A stretch of 12,155 bases of DNA from Pseudomonadota bacterium (GTDB lineage: Bacteria; Pseudomonadota; Alphaproteobacteria; Sphingomonadales; Sphingomonadaceae), in NCBI GenBank assembly GCA_023426225.1, contig JAFABD010000073.1, positions 1 through 12,155 of the forward strand, written 5' to 3'. How positions within the stretch are numbered: position 1 is the stretch's first letter; each line of letters starts with the position of its first letter. The position numbers were made by a program, and so were the translations under genes. This document shows, piece after piece, positions 4,810 to 12,155 of this stretch. The notes under the pieces were generated by a model that made no database searches, was not told the origin of the DNA, and was given only the letters and a program-made list of their open reading frames with translations.

Positions 4810-5583
4810 ATGGCGGCACCCGTCGTCACCATGCAGCAGCTGCTCGAATCGGGCGCGCATTTCGGCCACCAGACGCACCGCTGGAACCCGAAGATGAAGC
4901 CTTACATCTTCGGCGACCGCAACGGCGTCCACATCATCGACCTGTCGCAGACCGTTCCGCTGTTCGCGCGCGCGCTCGAATTCATCAGCGCTACCGTCGC
5001 CGCGGGCGGCAAGGTGCTGTTCGTCGGCACCAAGCGCCAGGCGCAGGAGCCGATCGCCGACGCCGCGCGTCGTGCGGGCCAGCACTATGTCAACCACCGC
5101 TGGCTGGGCGGCATGCTCACCAACTGGAAGACCATCTCGGGCTCGATCAAGCGCCTCAAGACGCTCGAAGAGCAGCTTTCGGGCGACACGCGCGGCCTGA
5201 CCAAGAAGGAAGTGCTGCAGCTCACCCGTGAGCGCGACAAGCTCGAACTGTCGCTCGGCGGCATCCGCGACATGGGCGGCATTCCCGACGTGATGTTCGT
5301 GATCGACGCCAACAAGGAAGAGCTGGCGATCAAGGAAGCCAACACGCTGGGCATCCCCGTCGTCGCGATCCTCGATTCGAACGTGTCGCCCGACGGCATC
5401 GCGTTCCCGGTTCCGGCGAACGACGACGCGAGCCGCGCGATCCGCCTGTACTGCGAGGCGGTTTCGATCGCCGCGACGCGCGGCGGCCACGAAGCGCTGC
5501 TGAACGCGGGCTATGACATCGGCGCCGCCGAGGCCCCGCCGGTCGAGGAAGCGATCGAGGCCGAGCGCCAGATCGACGCCTGA
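4810..5583 (+). CDS. rpsB: 30S ribosomal protein S2
   Basis: Small-subunit protein on the solvent side between head and body, needed for S1 binding. The 257-residue protein has the typical N-terminus with LLESGAHFGHQTHRWNPKM (11-29), then FVGTKRQAQ, HRWLGGMLTNW, the helical coiled arm around residues 110-150, PDVMFVID and GIPVVAILDSN, followed by an Ala/Glu-rich C-terminal tail slightly longer than in E. coli (241 residues). The ATG at 4810 is fixed by AAGGAGA at 4796-4802 and by the conserved start of the protein. An open frame runs further upstream to 4459 but crosses the leader structure and encodes nothing S2-like. The gene is followed by an attenuator-like hairpin and tsf, the usual bacterial order. 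It is probably regulated by the leader at 4731-4781. Confidence 0.98.
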   Translation: MAAPVVTMQQLLESGAHFGHQTHRWNPKMKPYIFGDRNGVHIIDLSQTVPLFARALEFISATVAAGGKVLFVGTKRQAQEPIADAARRAGQHYVNHRWLGGMLTNWKTISGSIKRLKTLEEQLSGDTRGLTKKEVLQLTRERDKLELSLGGIRDMGGIPDVMFVIDANKEELAIKEANTLGIPVVAILDSNVSPDGIAFPVPANDDASRAIRLYCEAVSIAATRGGHEALLNAGYDIGAAEAPPVEEAIEAERQIDA

Positions 5584-5623
5584 CCGGTGCGTCCGCGCGC
5601 AAGCGCGTCATTGCATTGTAATC

Positions 5624-5658
5624 CGGGCGGGGCAGGGCGCGAAGCACTGCCTCGCCCG
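5624..5658 (+). terminator. rpsB-tsf intergenic attenuator-like hairpin
   Basis: This is a 12-bp stem (5624-5635 with 5647-5658, one G-U pair) with an 11-nt loop, followed by ATCCTTTAATC. The T-run is short, so termination is probably partial, which would let part of the transcription reach tsf. E. coli also has an attenuator between rpsB and tsf. A smaller hairpin with a GCAA tetraloop sits just upstream at 5594-5607. Confidence 0.55.
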
Positions 5659-5684
5659 ATCCTTTAATCAGAGGAATTTTGAAC

Positions 5685-6614
5685 ATGGCCGAGATCACTG
5701 CAGCCGCCGTCAAGGAACTGCGCGAGAAGAGCGGCGCCGGTATGATGGACTGCAAGAAGGCGCTTGCGGAAAACAACGGTGACATGGAAGCTGCGGTCGA
5801 CTGGCTGCGCACCAAGGGCCTCGCCACCGCCGCCAAGAAGTCGAGCCGTACCGCGGCCGAGGGCCTGGTCGGCGTCGCCGTCGCCGGCACCAAGGGCGTT
5901 GCGGTCGAGGTCAACTCGCAGACCGACTTCGTCGCCAAGAACGAGATCTTCCAGAACTTCGTGCGCGGCGTGACGGCGCTGGCGCTCGAGCAGGGTGACG
6001 ACATCGACGCGCTCAAGGCGGCGAAGATGCCGCAGGGCGGCACCGTCGAGGAAGTGCTGACCGCGAACATCGCCACGATCGGCGAGAACCAGGTGCTGCG
6101 CCGCGCGAAGGCGGTGCAGGTGAGCCAGGGTGCGATCGTCTCCTACGTCCACAACGCCGCGGCCCCGGGCCTGGGCAAGATCGGCGTGCTCGTCGCGCTC
6201 GAATCGGACGCGGGCGTCGACGTGCTCGAGCCGCTGGGCAAGCAGATCGCGATGCACGTCGCGGCGGCTTTCCCGCTCGCGCTCGACGAGAACGCGCTTG
6301 ACCCCGAAGTGATCGAGCGCGAGCGCGCGATCGCCGCCGAAAAGGCGTCGGAGAGCGGCAAGCCCGCCGAGATCGTCGCCAAGATGGTCGAGGGCGCGGT
6401 GAAGAAGTTCGCCAAGGAAAACGCGCTGCTCAGCCAGCCGATCGTCATGGATGGCAAGACCCCCGTCGCCGACGTGGTGGCCAAGGCCGCCAAGGACGCC
6501 GGCACGACGATCGTGCTCAAGGACTATGTCCGCTTCCAACTCGGCGAAGGCATCGAGAAGGAAGAAAGCGACTTCGCGGCCGAGGTCGCGGCGACGGCCG
6601 GCCTGACCAAGTAA
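5685..6614 (+). CDS. tsf: elongation factor Ts
   Basis: Guanine nucleotide exchange factor that releases GDP from EF-Tu in the cytoplasm. The 309-residue protein has the UBA-like N-terminal domain with LREKSGAGMMDCKKAL (12-27). The core motif TDFVAKN (80-86) contains the Asp-Phe pair that inserts into EF-Tu. The dimerisation and C-terminal modules follow, ending in a bacterial-type VAATAGL tail. The ATG at 5685 was chosen over an in-frame TTG two codons upstream because AGAGGAA (5670-5676) is well placed for it and the protein then starts MAEIT as in relatives. It lies 101 bp after rpsB, separated by the attenuator-like hairpin, and is followed by a terminator at 6637-6668. It is therefore the last gene of the rpsB unit. 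Confidence 0.98.
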   Translation: MAEITAAAVKELREKSGAGMMDCKKALAENNGDMEAAVDWLRTKGLATAAKKSSRTAAEGLVGVAVAGTKGVAVEVNSQTDFVAKNEIFQNFVRGVTALALEQGDDIDALKAAKMPQGGTVEEVLTANIATIGENQVLRRAKAVQVSQGAIVSYVHNAAAPGLGKIGVLVALESDAGVDVLEPLGKQIAMHVAAAFPLALDENALDPEVIERERAIAAEKASESGKPAEIVAKMVEGAVKKFAKENALLSQPIVMDGKTPVADVVAKAAKDAGTTIVLKDYVRFQLGEGIEKEESDFAAEVAATAGLTK

Positions 6615-6636
6615 GGTCGTCCTTCGATCGAACGCG

Positions 6637-6668
6637 CGGGCGCGGGCACCCACGGGTGGCCGCGCCCG
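6637..6668 (+). terminator. terminator after tsf
   Basis: This stem of up to 14 bp (6637-6650 with 6655-6668, one G-G mismatch at 6646/6659) has a CACG loop, followed by TCGTCGTTTC. It starts 22 bp after the tsf stop. It separates the rpsB-tsf unit from the pyrH unit. Confidence 0.6.
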
Positions 6669-6737
6669 TCGTCGTTTCGGGCGCCGCCGCGACGGGTGCC
6701 GCGCCGATGCTTTCCCGGCGCTTGCGGCCATCGGCGC

Positions 6738-6766
6738 TTGTCGCGGCGGGTCCGCCCCTCTAAGGT
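6738..6766 (+). promoter_or_regulatory. probable promoter of the pyrH-frr-uppS-cdsA-dxr-rseP unit
   Basis: TTGTCG (6738-6743) and TAAGGT (6761-6766) are 17 bp apart; a start near 6773 gives a leader of about 28 nt. Just upstream is a perfect 9-bp inverted repeat, GCGCCGATG (6701-6709) with CATCGGCGC (6729-6737). The sequence CGGCGCTTG is also duplicated with a 16-bp step (6716-6724 and 6732-6740), so a second -35-like element, TTGCGG, lies at 6722-6727. Either could bind a regulator. Confidence 0.4.
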
Positions 6767-6801
6767 CCGCGCCGCTTCTTTCCCCCCGATTCAAGGCTTC
6801 C

Positions 6802-7533
6802 ATGACCGTTTCCCGCTTCAATCGCATCCTGCTCAAGCTCTCGGGCGAAGTCCTGATGGGCCAGGGCCAGTTCGGTATCGACCCCGCGACGTGCGACCGC
6901 GTCGCCGCGGAGGTGAAGGAGGCGGTGGAGGCCGGTCTCGAAATCTGCATGGTGGTCGGCGGCGGCAACATCTTCCGCGGGCTGGCGGGCGCGGCGCAGG
7001 GCTTCGACCGCGCGAGCGCCGACTATATGGGCATGCTCGCGACGGTGATGAACGCGCTGGCGATGCAGAATGCGCTCGAAAAGGTTGGCATCCAGACGCG
7101 CGTCCAGTCGGCGATCCCGATGGCGAGCGTATGCGAACCCTATATCCGCCGCCGCGCCGAGCGGCACATGGAAAAGGGCCGCGTGGTGATCTTTGCCGCG
7201 GGCACGGGCCTGCCGTTCTTCACCACCGACACCACCGCAGCACTGCGCGCGGCCGAGATGAACTGCGACGCCCTGTTCAAGGGCACCAGCGTCGACGGCG
7301 TCTATGATGCCGATCCGAAGAAGGTCGCCGGCGCGACGCGGTACGACACGCTCAGCTATGACCGCGTGCTCGCCGACAATCTGAAGGTGATGGACGCATC
7401 GGCCGTGGCGCTGTGCCGCGACAACCATATCCCGATCGTGGTGTTCAACATCCGCGACGAGGGCAATCTTTCGGCCGTGCTGCGCGGCGAGGGAACCTCC
7501 ACGATCGTCCAGGACCAAGCTCAAACCGCATAA
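6802..7533 (+). CDS. pyrH: uridylate kinase (UMP kinase)
   Basis: Hexameric cytosolic enzyme that phosphorylates UMP to UDP with ATP, supplying pyrimidine nucleotides and indirectly UDP-sugars. It belongs to the amino acid kinase fold, unlike eukaryotic UMP/CMP kinases. The 243-residue protein shows LLKLSGE (10-16), VVGGGNIFRG (51-60), the UMP-binding ADYMGMLAT (73-81), GTGLPFFTTDTTA (134-146) and VDGVYDADPKK (164-174), all diagnostic. The ATG at 6802 has a modest AAGG upstream and gives the standard N-terminus. It is the first gene after the tsf terminator and starts the second unit. Its TAA stop is followed directly by AGAGGAG, the ribosome binding site of frr, 14 bp before the frr start. 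Confidence 0.98.
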   Translation: MTVSRFNRILLKLSGEVLMGQGQFGIDPATCDRVAAEVKEAVEAGLEICMVVGGGNIFRGLAGAAQGFDRASADYMGMLATVMNALAMQNALEKVGIQTRVQSAIPMASVCEPYIRRRAERHMEKGRVVIFAAGTGLPFFTTDTTAALRAAEMNCDALFKGTSVDGVYDADPKKVAGATRYDTLSYDRVLADNLKVMDASAVALCRDNHIPIVVFNIRDEGNLSAVLRGEGTSTIVQDQAQTA

Positions 7534-7547
7534 GAGGAGAGCCATTC

Positions 7548-8105
7548 ATGGCTGCTTACGACAAGGCCGACCTCGAGCGCCGCATGGCGGGCGCGGTCGA
7601 GGCGCTCAAGCACGATCTCGCCGGGCTCCGCACCGGCCGCGCATCGACGACGCTGCTCGATCCCGTGACCGTCGAGGTCTATGGCGCGCAGATGCCGATC
7701 AACCAGGTGGCGACCGTGTCGGCGCCCGAACCGCGCATGCTTTCGGTGCAGGTGTGGGACAAGACCAATGTCGGCCCGGTCGACAAGGCGATCCGTTCGG
7801 CGGGGCTGGGCCTCAACCCGATCGTCGACGGCCAGACGCTGCGCCTGCCGATCCCCGACCTGACCGAGGAGCGCCGCAAGGAGCTCGCCAAGCTGGCCAA
7901 CCAATATGCGGAAAAGGCCCGCATCGCCGCGCGCAACGTGCGCCGCGACGGCATGGACAGCCTCAAGACCGACGAGAAGAAGGGCGTGTTCGGCGAGGAC
8001 GATCGCAAGCGCCACGAAACCGAGGTCCAGAAGCTGACCGACGCGACGATCGCCGATATCGACGCTGCGGCGGCGGCGAAGGAAAAGGAAATCCTGGGCA
8101 AGTGA
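7548..8105 (+). CDS. frr: ribosome recycling factor
   Basis: Splits post-termination ribosomes together with EF-G in the cytoplasm. The length of 185 residues is exactly typical. Seen: the N-terminal helix ending in LAGLRTGRAST (24-34), LDPVTVEVYG (37-46), the domain II region with PINQVATVSAPEPRML, and the long C-terminal helices with LPIPDLTEERRKEL and ARIAARNVRRDGMDSLK, whose arginines contact 23S rRNA. AGAGGAG lies 8 bp before the ATG, a strong site that overlaps the region just after the pyrH stop. It is co-transcribed with pyrH upstream and uppS downstream. Confidence 0.98.
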   Translation: MAAYDKADLERRMAGAVEALKHDLAGLRTGRASTTLLDPVTVEVYGAQMPINQVATVSAPEPRMLSVQVWDKTNVGPVDKAIRSAGLGLNPIVDGQTLRLPIPDLTEERRKELAKLANQYAEKARIAARNVRRDGMDSLKTDEKKGVFGEDDRKRHETEVQKLTDATIADIDAAAAAKEKEILGK

Positions 8106-8156
8106 TGCGCCGGGATTCCGCGGCAACGACGCCCGGCATCGGGCGGGCAGGGCGCC

Positions 8157-8888
8157 ATGGCCGCTAGGCCGGCGCCCGGCGCGCCGCCGGGGCCGGTGCC
8201 GCGCCACGTCGCCATCATCATGGACGGCAACGGCCGCTGGGCCAAGGCGCGCTTCCTGCCGCGGATCGCCGGGCATCGCCAGGGCGTCGAGGCGGTGCGC
8301 CGCGTCGCACGCGCGGCGCGCACGCTCGGCATCGAGGTGCTGACGCTCTATGCCTTCTCGTCGGAGAACTGGCGCCGGCCCGAGGACGAGGTGCGCGACC
8401 TCATGGGGCTGCTGCGCCATTTCCTTGCGAACGAGCTCGACGAGCTGGCGCGCGAGGGCGTGCGGCTGCGCGTGATCGGCGCGTGGCGAAACCTTTCGCC
8501 CGATCTGGTCGCGATGATCGACGGCGCGATCGCGCAGACCGCCGACAATCCGGGGCCGACGCTGGTGATCGCGCTCAATTACGGCGCCCAGGCCGAGATC
8601 CTGGCGGCGGCGCGGACGCTGGCGACGCGTGCGCAGTCGGGGCTGCTCGATCCCGCCGCGATCGACGAGGCGATGTTCGAGGCGAACCTGACGACCGCCG
8701 GGCTGCCGCCGCTCGACCTGATGATCCGCACCTCGGGCGAACAGCGGCTGTCGAACTTCCTGTTGTGGCAGGCGGCCTATGCCGAGCTGCTGTTCGTCGA
8801 CACGCTGTGGCCCGATTTCGACGAAAAGGCGCTCGCCGCCGCGATCGAACAGTTCGGGCGCCGCGAGCGCCGGTTCGGCGGGCTGTGA
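8157..8888 (+). CDS. uppS: undecaprenyl diphosphate synthase (cis-prenyltransferase)
   Basis: Adds isopentenyl diphosphate units to farnesyl diphosphate in cis to make the C55 carrier used for peptidoglycan and O-antigen. The 243-residue protein contains HVAIIMDGNGRWAK (17-30) with the catalytic Asp23, GHRQG (39-43), LYAFSSENWRRP (64-75), LNYGAQAEI, the C-terminal RTSGEQRLSNF block that binds isopentenyl diphosphate, and DTLWPDF. An additional Pro/Ala-rich stretch of about 14 residues precedes the conserved core. The ATG at 8157 is preceded only by a weak GCAGGG; no other in-frame start fits better. It lies 51 bp after frr, the largest gap in the chain down to rseP, and its TGA overlaps the GTG of cdsA. 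Dxr two genes on feeds precursors to this pathway. Confidence 0.97.
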   Translation: MAARPAPGAPPGPVPRHVAIIMDGNGRWAKARFLPRIAGHRQGVEAVRRVARAARTLGIEVLTLYAFSSENWRRPEDEVRDLMGLLRHFLANELDELAREGVRLRVIGAWRNLSPDLVAMIDGAIAQTADNPGPTLVIALNYGAQAEILAAARTLATRAQSGLLDPAAIDEAMFEANLTTAGLPPLDLMIRTSGEQRLSNFLLWQAAYAELLFVDTLWPDFDEKALAAAIEQFGRRERRFGGL

Positions 8889-9685
8889 GCCGGCCGCGCT
8901 CCGAACTCGCGACGCGCGCCGTCGTCGGCGTCGCGCTCGTCGCAGTCGCGCTGGCGGTGATCGTCGCGGGCGGCGCGTGGTTCTGGGGCGCGCTCGCGCT
9001 CGTCGGCGTGCTGATGCTCGACGAATGGGCGCGGCTGGTCGGCGTTTCCGGCCCGGCGGTGCGTGCGGGGCAGGCGCTGCTCGTGCTGCCGTTCCTTGCG
9101 CTGGCGCCGTTCATCCATTTCGGCGTGCCGATCACGCTCGAGCTGCTGGCGATCGCGGCGATCTGCGCCGGGCTCAACGCGCGCTCGGCGGCGTTCGGTG
9201 CGGGGCTGCTCTATGCCGGGCTGCCCGTCGCGGCGCTGTGCGTGCTGCGCGCGCCGCCGTTCGGGCTGGTGCCGACGCTGTGGGCGATGGCGCTCGTCTG
9301 GGTGTGCGACACCGGCGCCTATTTCGGCGGGCGCGCGATCGGCGGGCCGAAGCTGGCTCCGCGGATCAGCCCCAACAAGACCTGGGCGGGCTTTCTGTCG
9401 GGCAGCATCGCTGCGGGCGCATTCGGGCTGATCCTCCACGCCACGGCGGGGCTGTCGCTGGGGCTTGCGCTGGCGTCGCTTCCGCTTGCCATGTTGTCGC
9501 AAGGGGGCGATCTGTTCGAAAGCCATCTCAAGCGGCGTGCGGGCGTGAAGGATTCGGGCGCGCTGCTGCCTGGGCATGGCGGGTTGCTCGACCGGCTCGA
9601 CGGGCTGGTGCCGGTGGCCCCGGCGGCGGCGCTGTGCGCGATCGTCGATTTCTGGTTTCAATCGGGACAGTTCGCTTGGCAGTAA
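8885..9685 (+). CDS. cdsA: phosphatidate cytidylyltransferase (CDP-diacylglycerol synthase)
   Basis: Polytopic inner-membrane enzyme that makes CDP-diacylglycerol from phosphatidate and CTP, the precursor of all phospholipids, including the PssA product. The 266-residue protein has several membrane helices (about 11-44, 64-78, 84-96, 103-120, 128-142, 169-189 and 190-204). It carries CDTGAYFGG (141-149), SPNKTW (162-167) and the full family signature from Ser213 to Asp239: SHLKR, then KDSG, then LPGHGGLLDRLD. The start is GTG at 8885, overlapping the uppS stop as GTGA; the frame stays open upstream but only as the out-of-frame shadow of uppS. The coupled, non-ATG start suggests translation depends on ribosomes finishing uppS. 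The 3' end overlaps dxr by 10 bp. Confidence 0.96.
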   Translation: MSRPRSELATRAVVGVALVAVALAVIVAGGAWFWGALALVGVLMLDEWARLVGVSGPAVRAGQALLVLPFLALAPFIHFGVPITLELLAIAAICAGLNARSAAFGAGLLYAGLPVAALCVLRAPPFGLVPTLWAMALVWVCDTGAYFGGRAIGGPKLAPRISPNKTWAGFLSGSIAAGAFGLILHATAGLSLGLALASLPLAMLSQGGDLFESHLKRRAGVKDSGALLPGHGGLLDRLDGLVPVAPAAALCAIVDFWFQSGQFAWQ

Positions 9686-10839
9686 AACGGGTTACCATCC
9701 TGGGCGCGACGGGGTCGATCGGCACCTCGACGCTCGACCTGATCGAGCGCGATCCCGACGCCTTCGAGGTCGTCGCGCTCACCGCGCATCGCGACGTCGC
9801 CAAGCTGGCCGATGCCGCGCGGCGCGTGCGGGCGCAGGTGGCGGTGATCGCCGATCCGGCGTGCCACGACGCGCTGCGCGACGCGCTGGCGGGCAGCGGC
9901 GTGACCGCGCTCGCCGGGCCGGATGCGGTGTGCGACGCCGCGCGGATGGGCGCCGACTGGACGATGGCCGCGATCGTCGGCACCGCCGGGCTCAAGCCGG
10001 TGATGGCCGCGGTCGAACGTGGCGGCACGATCGCGCTCGCCAACAAGGAAGCGCTGGTTTCGGCGGGAACGATCATGACTGCGGCGGTGGCGCAGCACGG
10101 CGCGACGCTGCTTCCGGTCGATTCGGAACACAATGCGGTGTTCCAGTGCCTCGACGCCTCGGCGCCGCGCGCGGTGCGGCGGATCATCCTGACCGCCAGC
10201 GGCGGCCCGTTCCGCGAGACCTCGGCCGAGGCGATGCGGACGATCACCCCCGCCCAGGCGGTCGCGCATCCCAACTGGTCGATGGGCGCCAAGATTTCGG
10301 TCGATTCGGCGACGATGATGAACAAGGGGCTCGAACTGATCGAGGCCTATCACCTGTTCCCGGTCGCCGCCGAGCAGCTCGACGTGCTCGTCCACCCGCA
10401 GTCGGTGGTGCATTCGATGGTCGAATATGTCGACGGGTCGGTGCTGGCCCAGCTCGGCACGCCCGACATGCGCACGCCGATCGCCCATGCGCTCGCCTGG
10501 CCCGAACGGATGGCGACGCCGTGCGCGCCGCTCGACCTGGCCCGCGTCGGCCGGCTCGATTTCCAGGCGCCCGATCCGGTGCGTTTCCCGGCCCTGCGGC
10601 TGGCGCGCGAGGCGCTGGTTGCGGGCGGCGCGCGCCCCGCAGTGCTCAACGCCGCGAACGAGGTGGCGGTGGCCGCTTTCCTCGGCGGGCGCATCGGCTT
10701 TCTTGAAATTGCCGCAATCGTTGCCGATACCCTGGCCAGCTTCGATCCCGAGGCACCGCAATCGCTCGATGCCGTGCTGGCGATCGATGCGGAGGCGCGG
10801 GTCCGGGCCGAAGCGCGCGTGAAGGACTGCCTCGCTTGA
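9676..10839 (+). CDS. dxr: 1-deoxy-D-xylulose 5-phosphate reductoisomerase
   Basis: Second step of the MEP pathway: rearranges and reduces deoxyxylulose phosphate to 2-C-methylerythritol 4-phosphate with NADPH. This supplies isoprenoid units for UppS, quinones and, in sphingomonads, carotenoids. The 387-residue protein has the nucleotide site ILGATGSIG (8-16), LANKEALVSAG (121-131), the metal ligands Asp149 and Glu151 in DSEHNA, SGGPFR (175-180), the flexible loop HPNWSMG (198-204) and MNKGLELIEA (215-224) with Glu220. No ATG or GTG exists near the conserved start. The TTG at 9676 gives MAVKRVTILG and is the best choice, 10 bp inside cdsA. Only GGGACAG is visible as a possible ribosome binding site. 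The stop overlaps the TTG of rseP. Confidence 0.96.
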   Translation: MAVKRVTILGATGSIGTSTLDLIERDPDAFEVVALTAHRDVAKLADAARRVRAQVAVIADPACHDALRDALAGSGVTALAGPDAVCDAARMGADWTMAAIVGTAGLKPVMAAVERGGTIALANKEALVSAGTIMTAAVAQHGATLLPVDSEHNAVFQCLDASAPRAVRRIILTASGGPFRETSAEAMRTITPAQAVAHPNWSMGAKISVDSATMMNKGLELIEAYHLFPVAAEQLDVLVHPQSVVHSMVEYVDGSVLAQLGTPDMRTPIAHALAWPERMATPCAPLDLARVGRLDFQAPDPVRFPALRLAREALVAGGARPAVLNAANEVAVAAFLGGRIGFLEIAAIVADTLASFDPEAPQSLDAVLAIDAEARVRAEARVKDCLA

Positions 10840-11969
10840 TCGAATCTCCCGGTTTGCTTCTGACGGTCCTTGCCTTTGCGCTGGTAATCGGCCCGCTCGT
10901 CTTTGTGCACGAGCTTGGCCATTACCTCGCCGGACGGCTGTTCGGCGTGAAGGCCGAGGCTTTCTCGATCGGTTTCGGGCGCGAGATTGCGGGCTTCACC
11001 GATCGGCGCGGCACGCGGTGGAAGTTCGGCTGGCTGCCGCTGGGCGGCTATGTCCGCTTCGCCGGCGACATGAACCCGGCCAGCCAGCCCGAGCCGGGCT
11101 GGATCGCGCTGCCGCCCGCCGAACGCGCGCAGACCTTTCAGGCCAAGCCGCTGTGGCAGCGTGCGATTGTCGTCGCGGCGGGGCCGATCACCAATTTTCT
11201 GGTCGCGATCGTCATCCTCGGCGGTTTTGCGGCGGCCTTTGGCGAGGTGCGCACGCCCAGCACGGTCGGCGCGGTGATGCCCGGCACGGCGGCGGCGAGC
11301 GCGGGGCTGCGTCCCGGCGACCGCATCTTCGCGATGGGCGACCGCGCGGTCGACGATTTCGGCGACATGGCGCAATTCACCGCGATCCGCCCGGGCGAGG
11401 TGGTGACGATCCGCTTCGAACGCGACGGCCAGCCCCAGGCGGCGACGGTGACGATCGGCAGCCGCAGCCTCAAGGACCGATTCGGCAACGTCACGCATCG
11501 CGGCGTGCTGGGCATCGCGCCGGGCGCGCCGACGGTGGTGCCGGTGCCGCTGTGGCAGGCGCCCTGGGTCGGCGTGCGCCGCACGGGCGAGATCGTCGTG
11601 ATGATGGTCGACGGGCTCGGCCAGATGATCCTGGGCCGCGTTCCGGTCAGCGAGCTTGGCGGGCCATTGAAGATTGCGCAGATTTCGGGCCAGATGCTGT
11701 CGATGGGGGTGTTCGACTTTGTCGGGCTGATCGCGCTGCTTTCGATTAATCTGGGATTCATCAACTTGTTGCCAGTCCCTGTGCTCGACGGCGGGCACCT
11801 GCTCTTCTACGCCATCGAGGCGGTGCGGCGGCGCCCCGCCGATCCGCAGATGGTGGAGTGGGCGTTCCGCGGGGGACTGATCGTCATTCTTGCGCTGATG
11901 CTGTTCGTGACCTTCAACGATCTGGGCGGCCTCGGCGTGTGGAAGAATATCGCCGGCTTGATCGGGTGA
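10836..11969 (+). CDS. rseP: RIP metalloprotease RseP (site-2 protease family)
   Basis: Inner-membrane zinc protease that cuts membrane-spanning segments, such as anti-sigma factors after a first periplasmic cut, and also remnant signal peptides. The 377-residue protein has the zinc-binding HELGH (25-29) in the first helix, GWLPLGGYVRF (65-75), a second helix at about 108-135, and a single PDZ domain at roughly 138-208. Then come the GGPLKIAQ segment (275-282), a third helix and the second active-site motif NLLPVPVLDGGH (310-321) with Asp318, and a last helix at 345-360. E. coli RseP has two PDZ domains; this shorter form is common in alphaproteobacteria. The start is TTG at 10836, overlapping the dxr stop (TTGA). 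The position directly before bamA is conserved in proteobacteria. Confidence 0.96.
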   Translation: MIESPGLLLTVLAFALVIGPLVFVHELGHYLAGRLFGVKAEAFSIGFGREIAGFTDRRGTRWKFGWLPLGGYVRFAGDMNPASQPEPGWIALPPAERAQTFQAKPLWQRAIVVAAGPITNFLVAIVILGGFAAAFGEVRTPSTVGAVMPGTAAASAGLRPGDRIFAMGDRAVDDFGDMAQFTAIRPGEVVTIRFERDGQPQAATVTIGSRSLKDRFGNVTHRGVLGIAPGAPTVVPVPLWQAPWVGVRRTGEIVVMMVDGLGQMILGRVPVSELGGPLKIAQISGQMLSMGVFDFVGLIALLSINLGFINLLPVPVLDGGHLLFYAIEAVRRRPADPQMVEWAFRGGLIVILALMLFVTFNDLGGLGVWKNIAGLIG

Positions 11970-12042
11970 CGGGGTTCAGGCAGGGGCGGTTGCGAAGTCC
12001 GCGTGGGCAAGCGGCATTACTCGAGTTCCACTGGGGTTGGAT

Positions 12043-12155
12043 GTGACGACGAAGAATAGCAATTTGAGTGCCCGCGCGGTGGCGACGCTGTTGGTTGGGA
12101 CGATGCTGACCAGCGCGCCGGCGCTTGCCCAGTCGCGTGGCGGGCAGCGTCCCGC
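12043..12155 (+). CDS. bamA: outer-membrane assembly factor BamA, first 37 codons (cut by window edge)
   Basis: Only the beginning is present: a signal peptide with a polar N-region (MTTKNSNLSAR), a hydrophobic core (residues 12-22) and a signal peptidase I site after PALA (Ala29/Gln30). The mature part, QSRGGQRP, is too short to show a POTRA domain. The name therefore rests on position, since bamA follows rseP in most proteobacteria, plus the fitting export signal. The start is taken as GTG at 12043, 6 bp after GGGG. An ATG overlapping it at 12041 is followed immediately by a stop, and an in-frame TTG at 12037 is also possible. The gap of 73 bp after rseP holds no terminator, so it is probably in the same transcript. 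Confidence 0.75.
   Translation, partial: MTTKNSNLSARAVATLLVGTMLTSAPALAQSRGGQRP

Noticed and set aside
10350..11798. 482-codon minus-strand frame across dxr and rseP
   Set aside because: It is an antisense GC-skew artefact overlapping two well-conserved genes.
1..12155. Mobile elements, phage genes, CRISPR arrays, tRNA genes
   Set aside because: No transposase or integrase motifs, no regularly spaced repeats and no tRNA-like cloverleaf were seen; gene order is that of a conserved core region.

Overview
The window is a 12.2 kb piece of a GC-rich bacterial chromosome, almost certainly from an alphaproteobacterium and probably a sphingomonad (Sphingomonadales). This rests on three things: strong GC bias at third codon positions, the compact order rpsB-tsf-pyrH-frr-uppS-cdsA-dxr-rseP-bamA, and promoter elements of the alphaproteobacterial types (a LexA box GTTC-N7-GTTC and a sigma-EcfG site GGAAC-N17-CGTT). 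The genus is inferred from gene content only, since no database search was possible. There are no tRNAs, rRNAs, insertion sequences, phage genes or CRISPR arrays.

Left part, minus strand (1-2587): the N-terminal half of a CPA2-type cation:proton antiporter runs off the left edge. It is followed by isocitrate dehydrogenase (icd), with its own terminator, and a PmtA-like phospholipid N-methyltransferase.

Middle (2588-4809): a 273-bp divergent control region separates the methyltransferase from psd and pssA, which overlap by 4 bp. Together with cdsA further right, these genes cover CDP-diacylglycerol to phosphatidylserine to phosphatidylethanolamine, and probably on to methylated derivatives or phosphatidylcholine. 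Convergent with pssA, and overlapping its 3' end by 62 bp, is an undescribed 71-residue single-pass membrane protein with a strong ribosome binding site. Its upstream region holds two stress-type promoter signals: a LexA box inside the spacer of a TTGACG/CATATG promoter, and an EcfG promoter match. This is the most interesting part of the window.

Right part, plus strand (4810-12155): the translation and envelope cluster. It begins with rpsB (behind a structured leader), an attenuator-like hairpin, tsf and a terminator. A second transcription unit then carries pyrH, frr, uppS, cdsA, dxr, rseP and the first 37 codons of bamA. It links UMP supply, ribosome recycling, undecaprenyl carrier synthesis, CDP-diacylglycerol synthesis, isoprenoid precursor synthesis, the site-2 protease of the envelope stress response and outer-membrane protein assembly. 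From cdsA to rseP every gene starts on GTG or TTG and overlaps the gene before it by 4 to 10 bp, which suggests translational coupling.

Most of the window is ordinary core genome. The points worth a second look are the stress-controlled small membrane protein, the rpsB leader, and the palindrome in the methyltransferase/psd divergent region.
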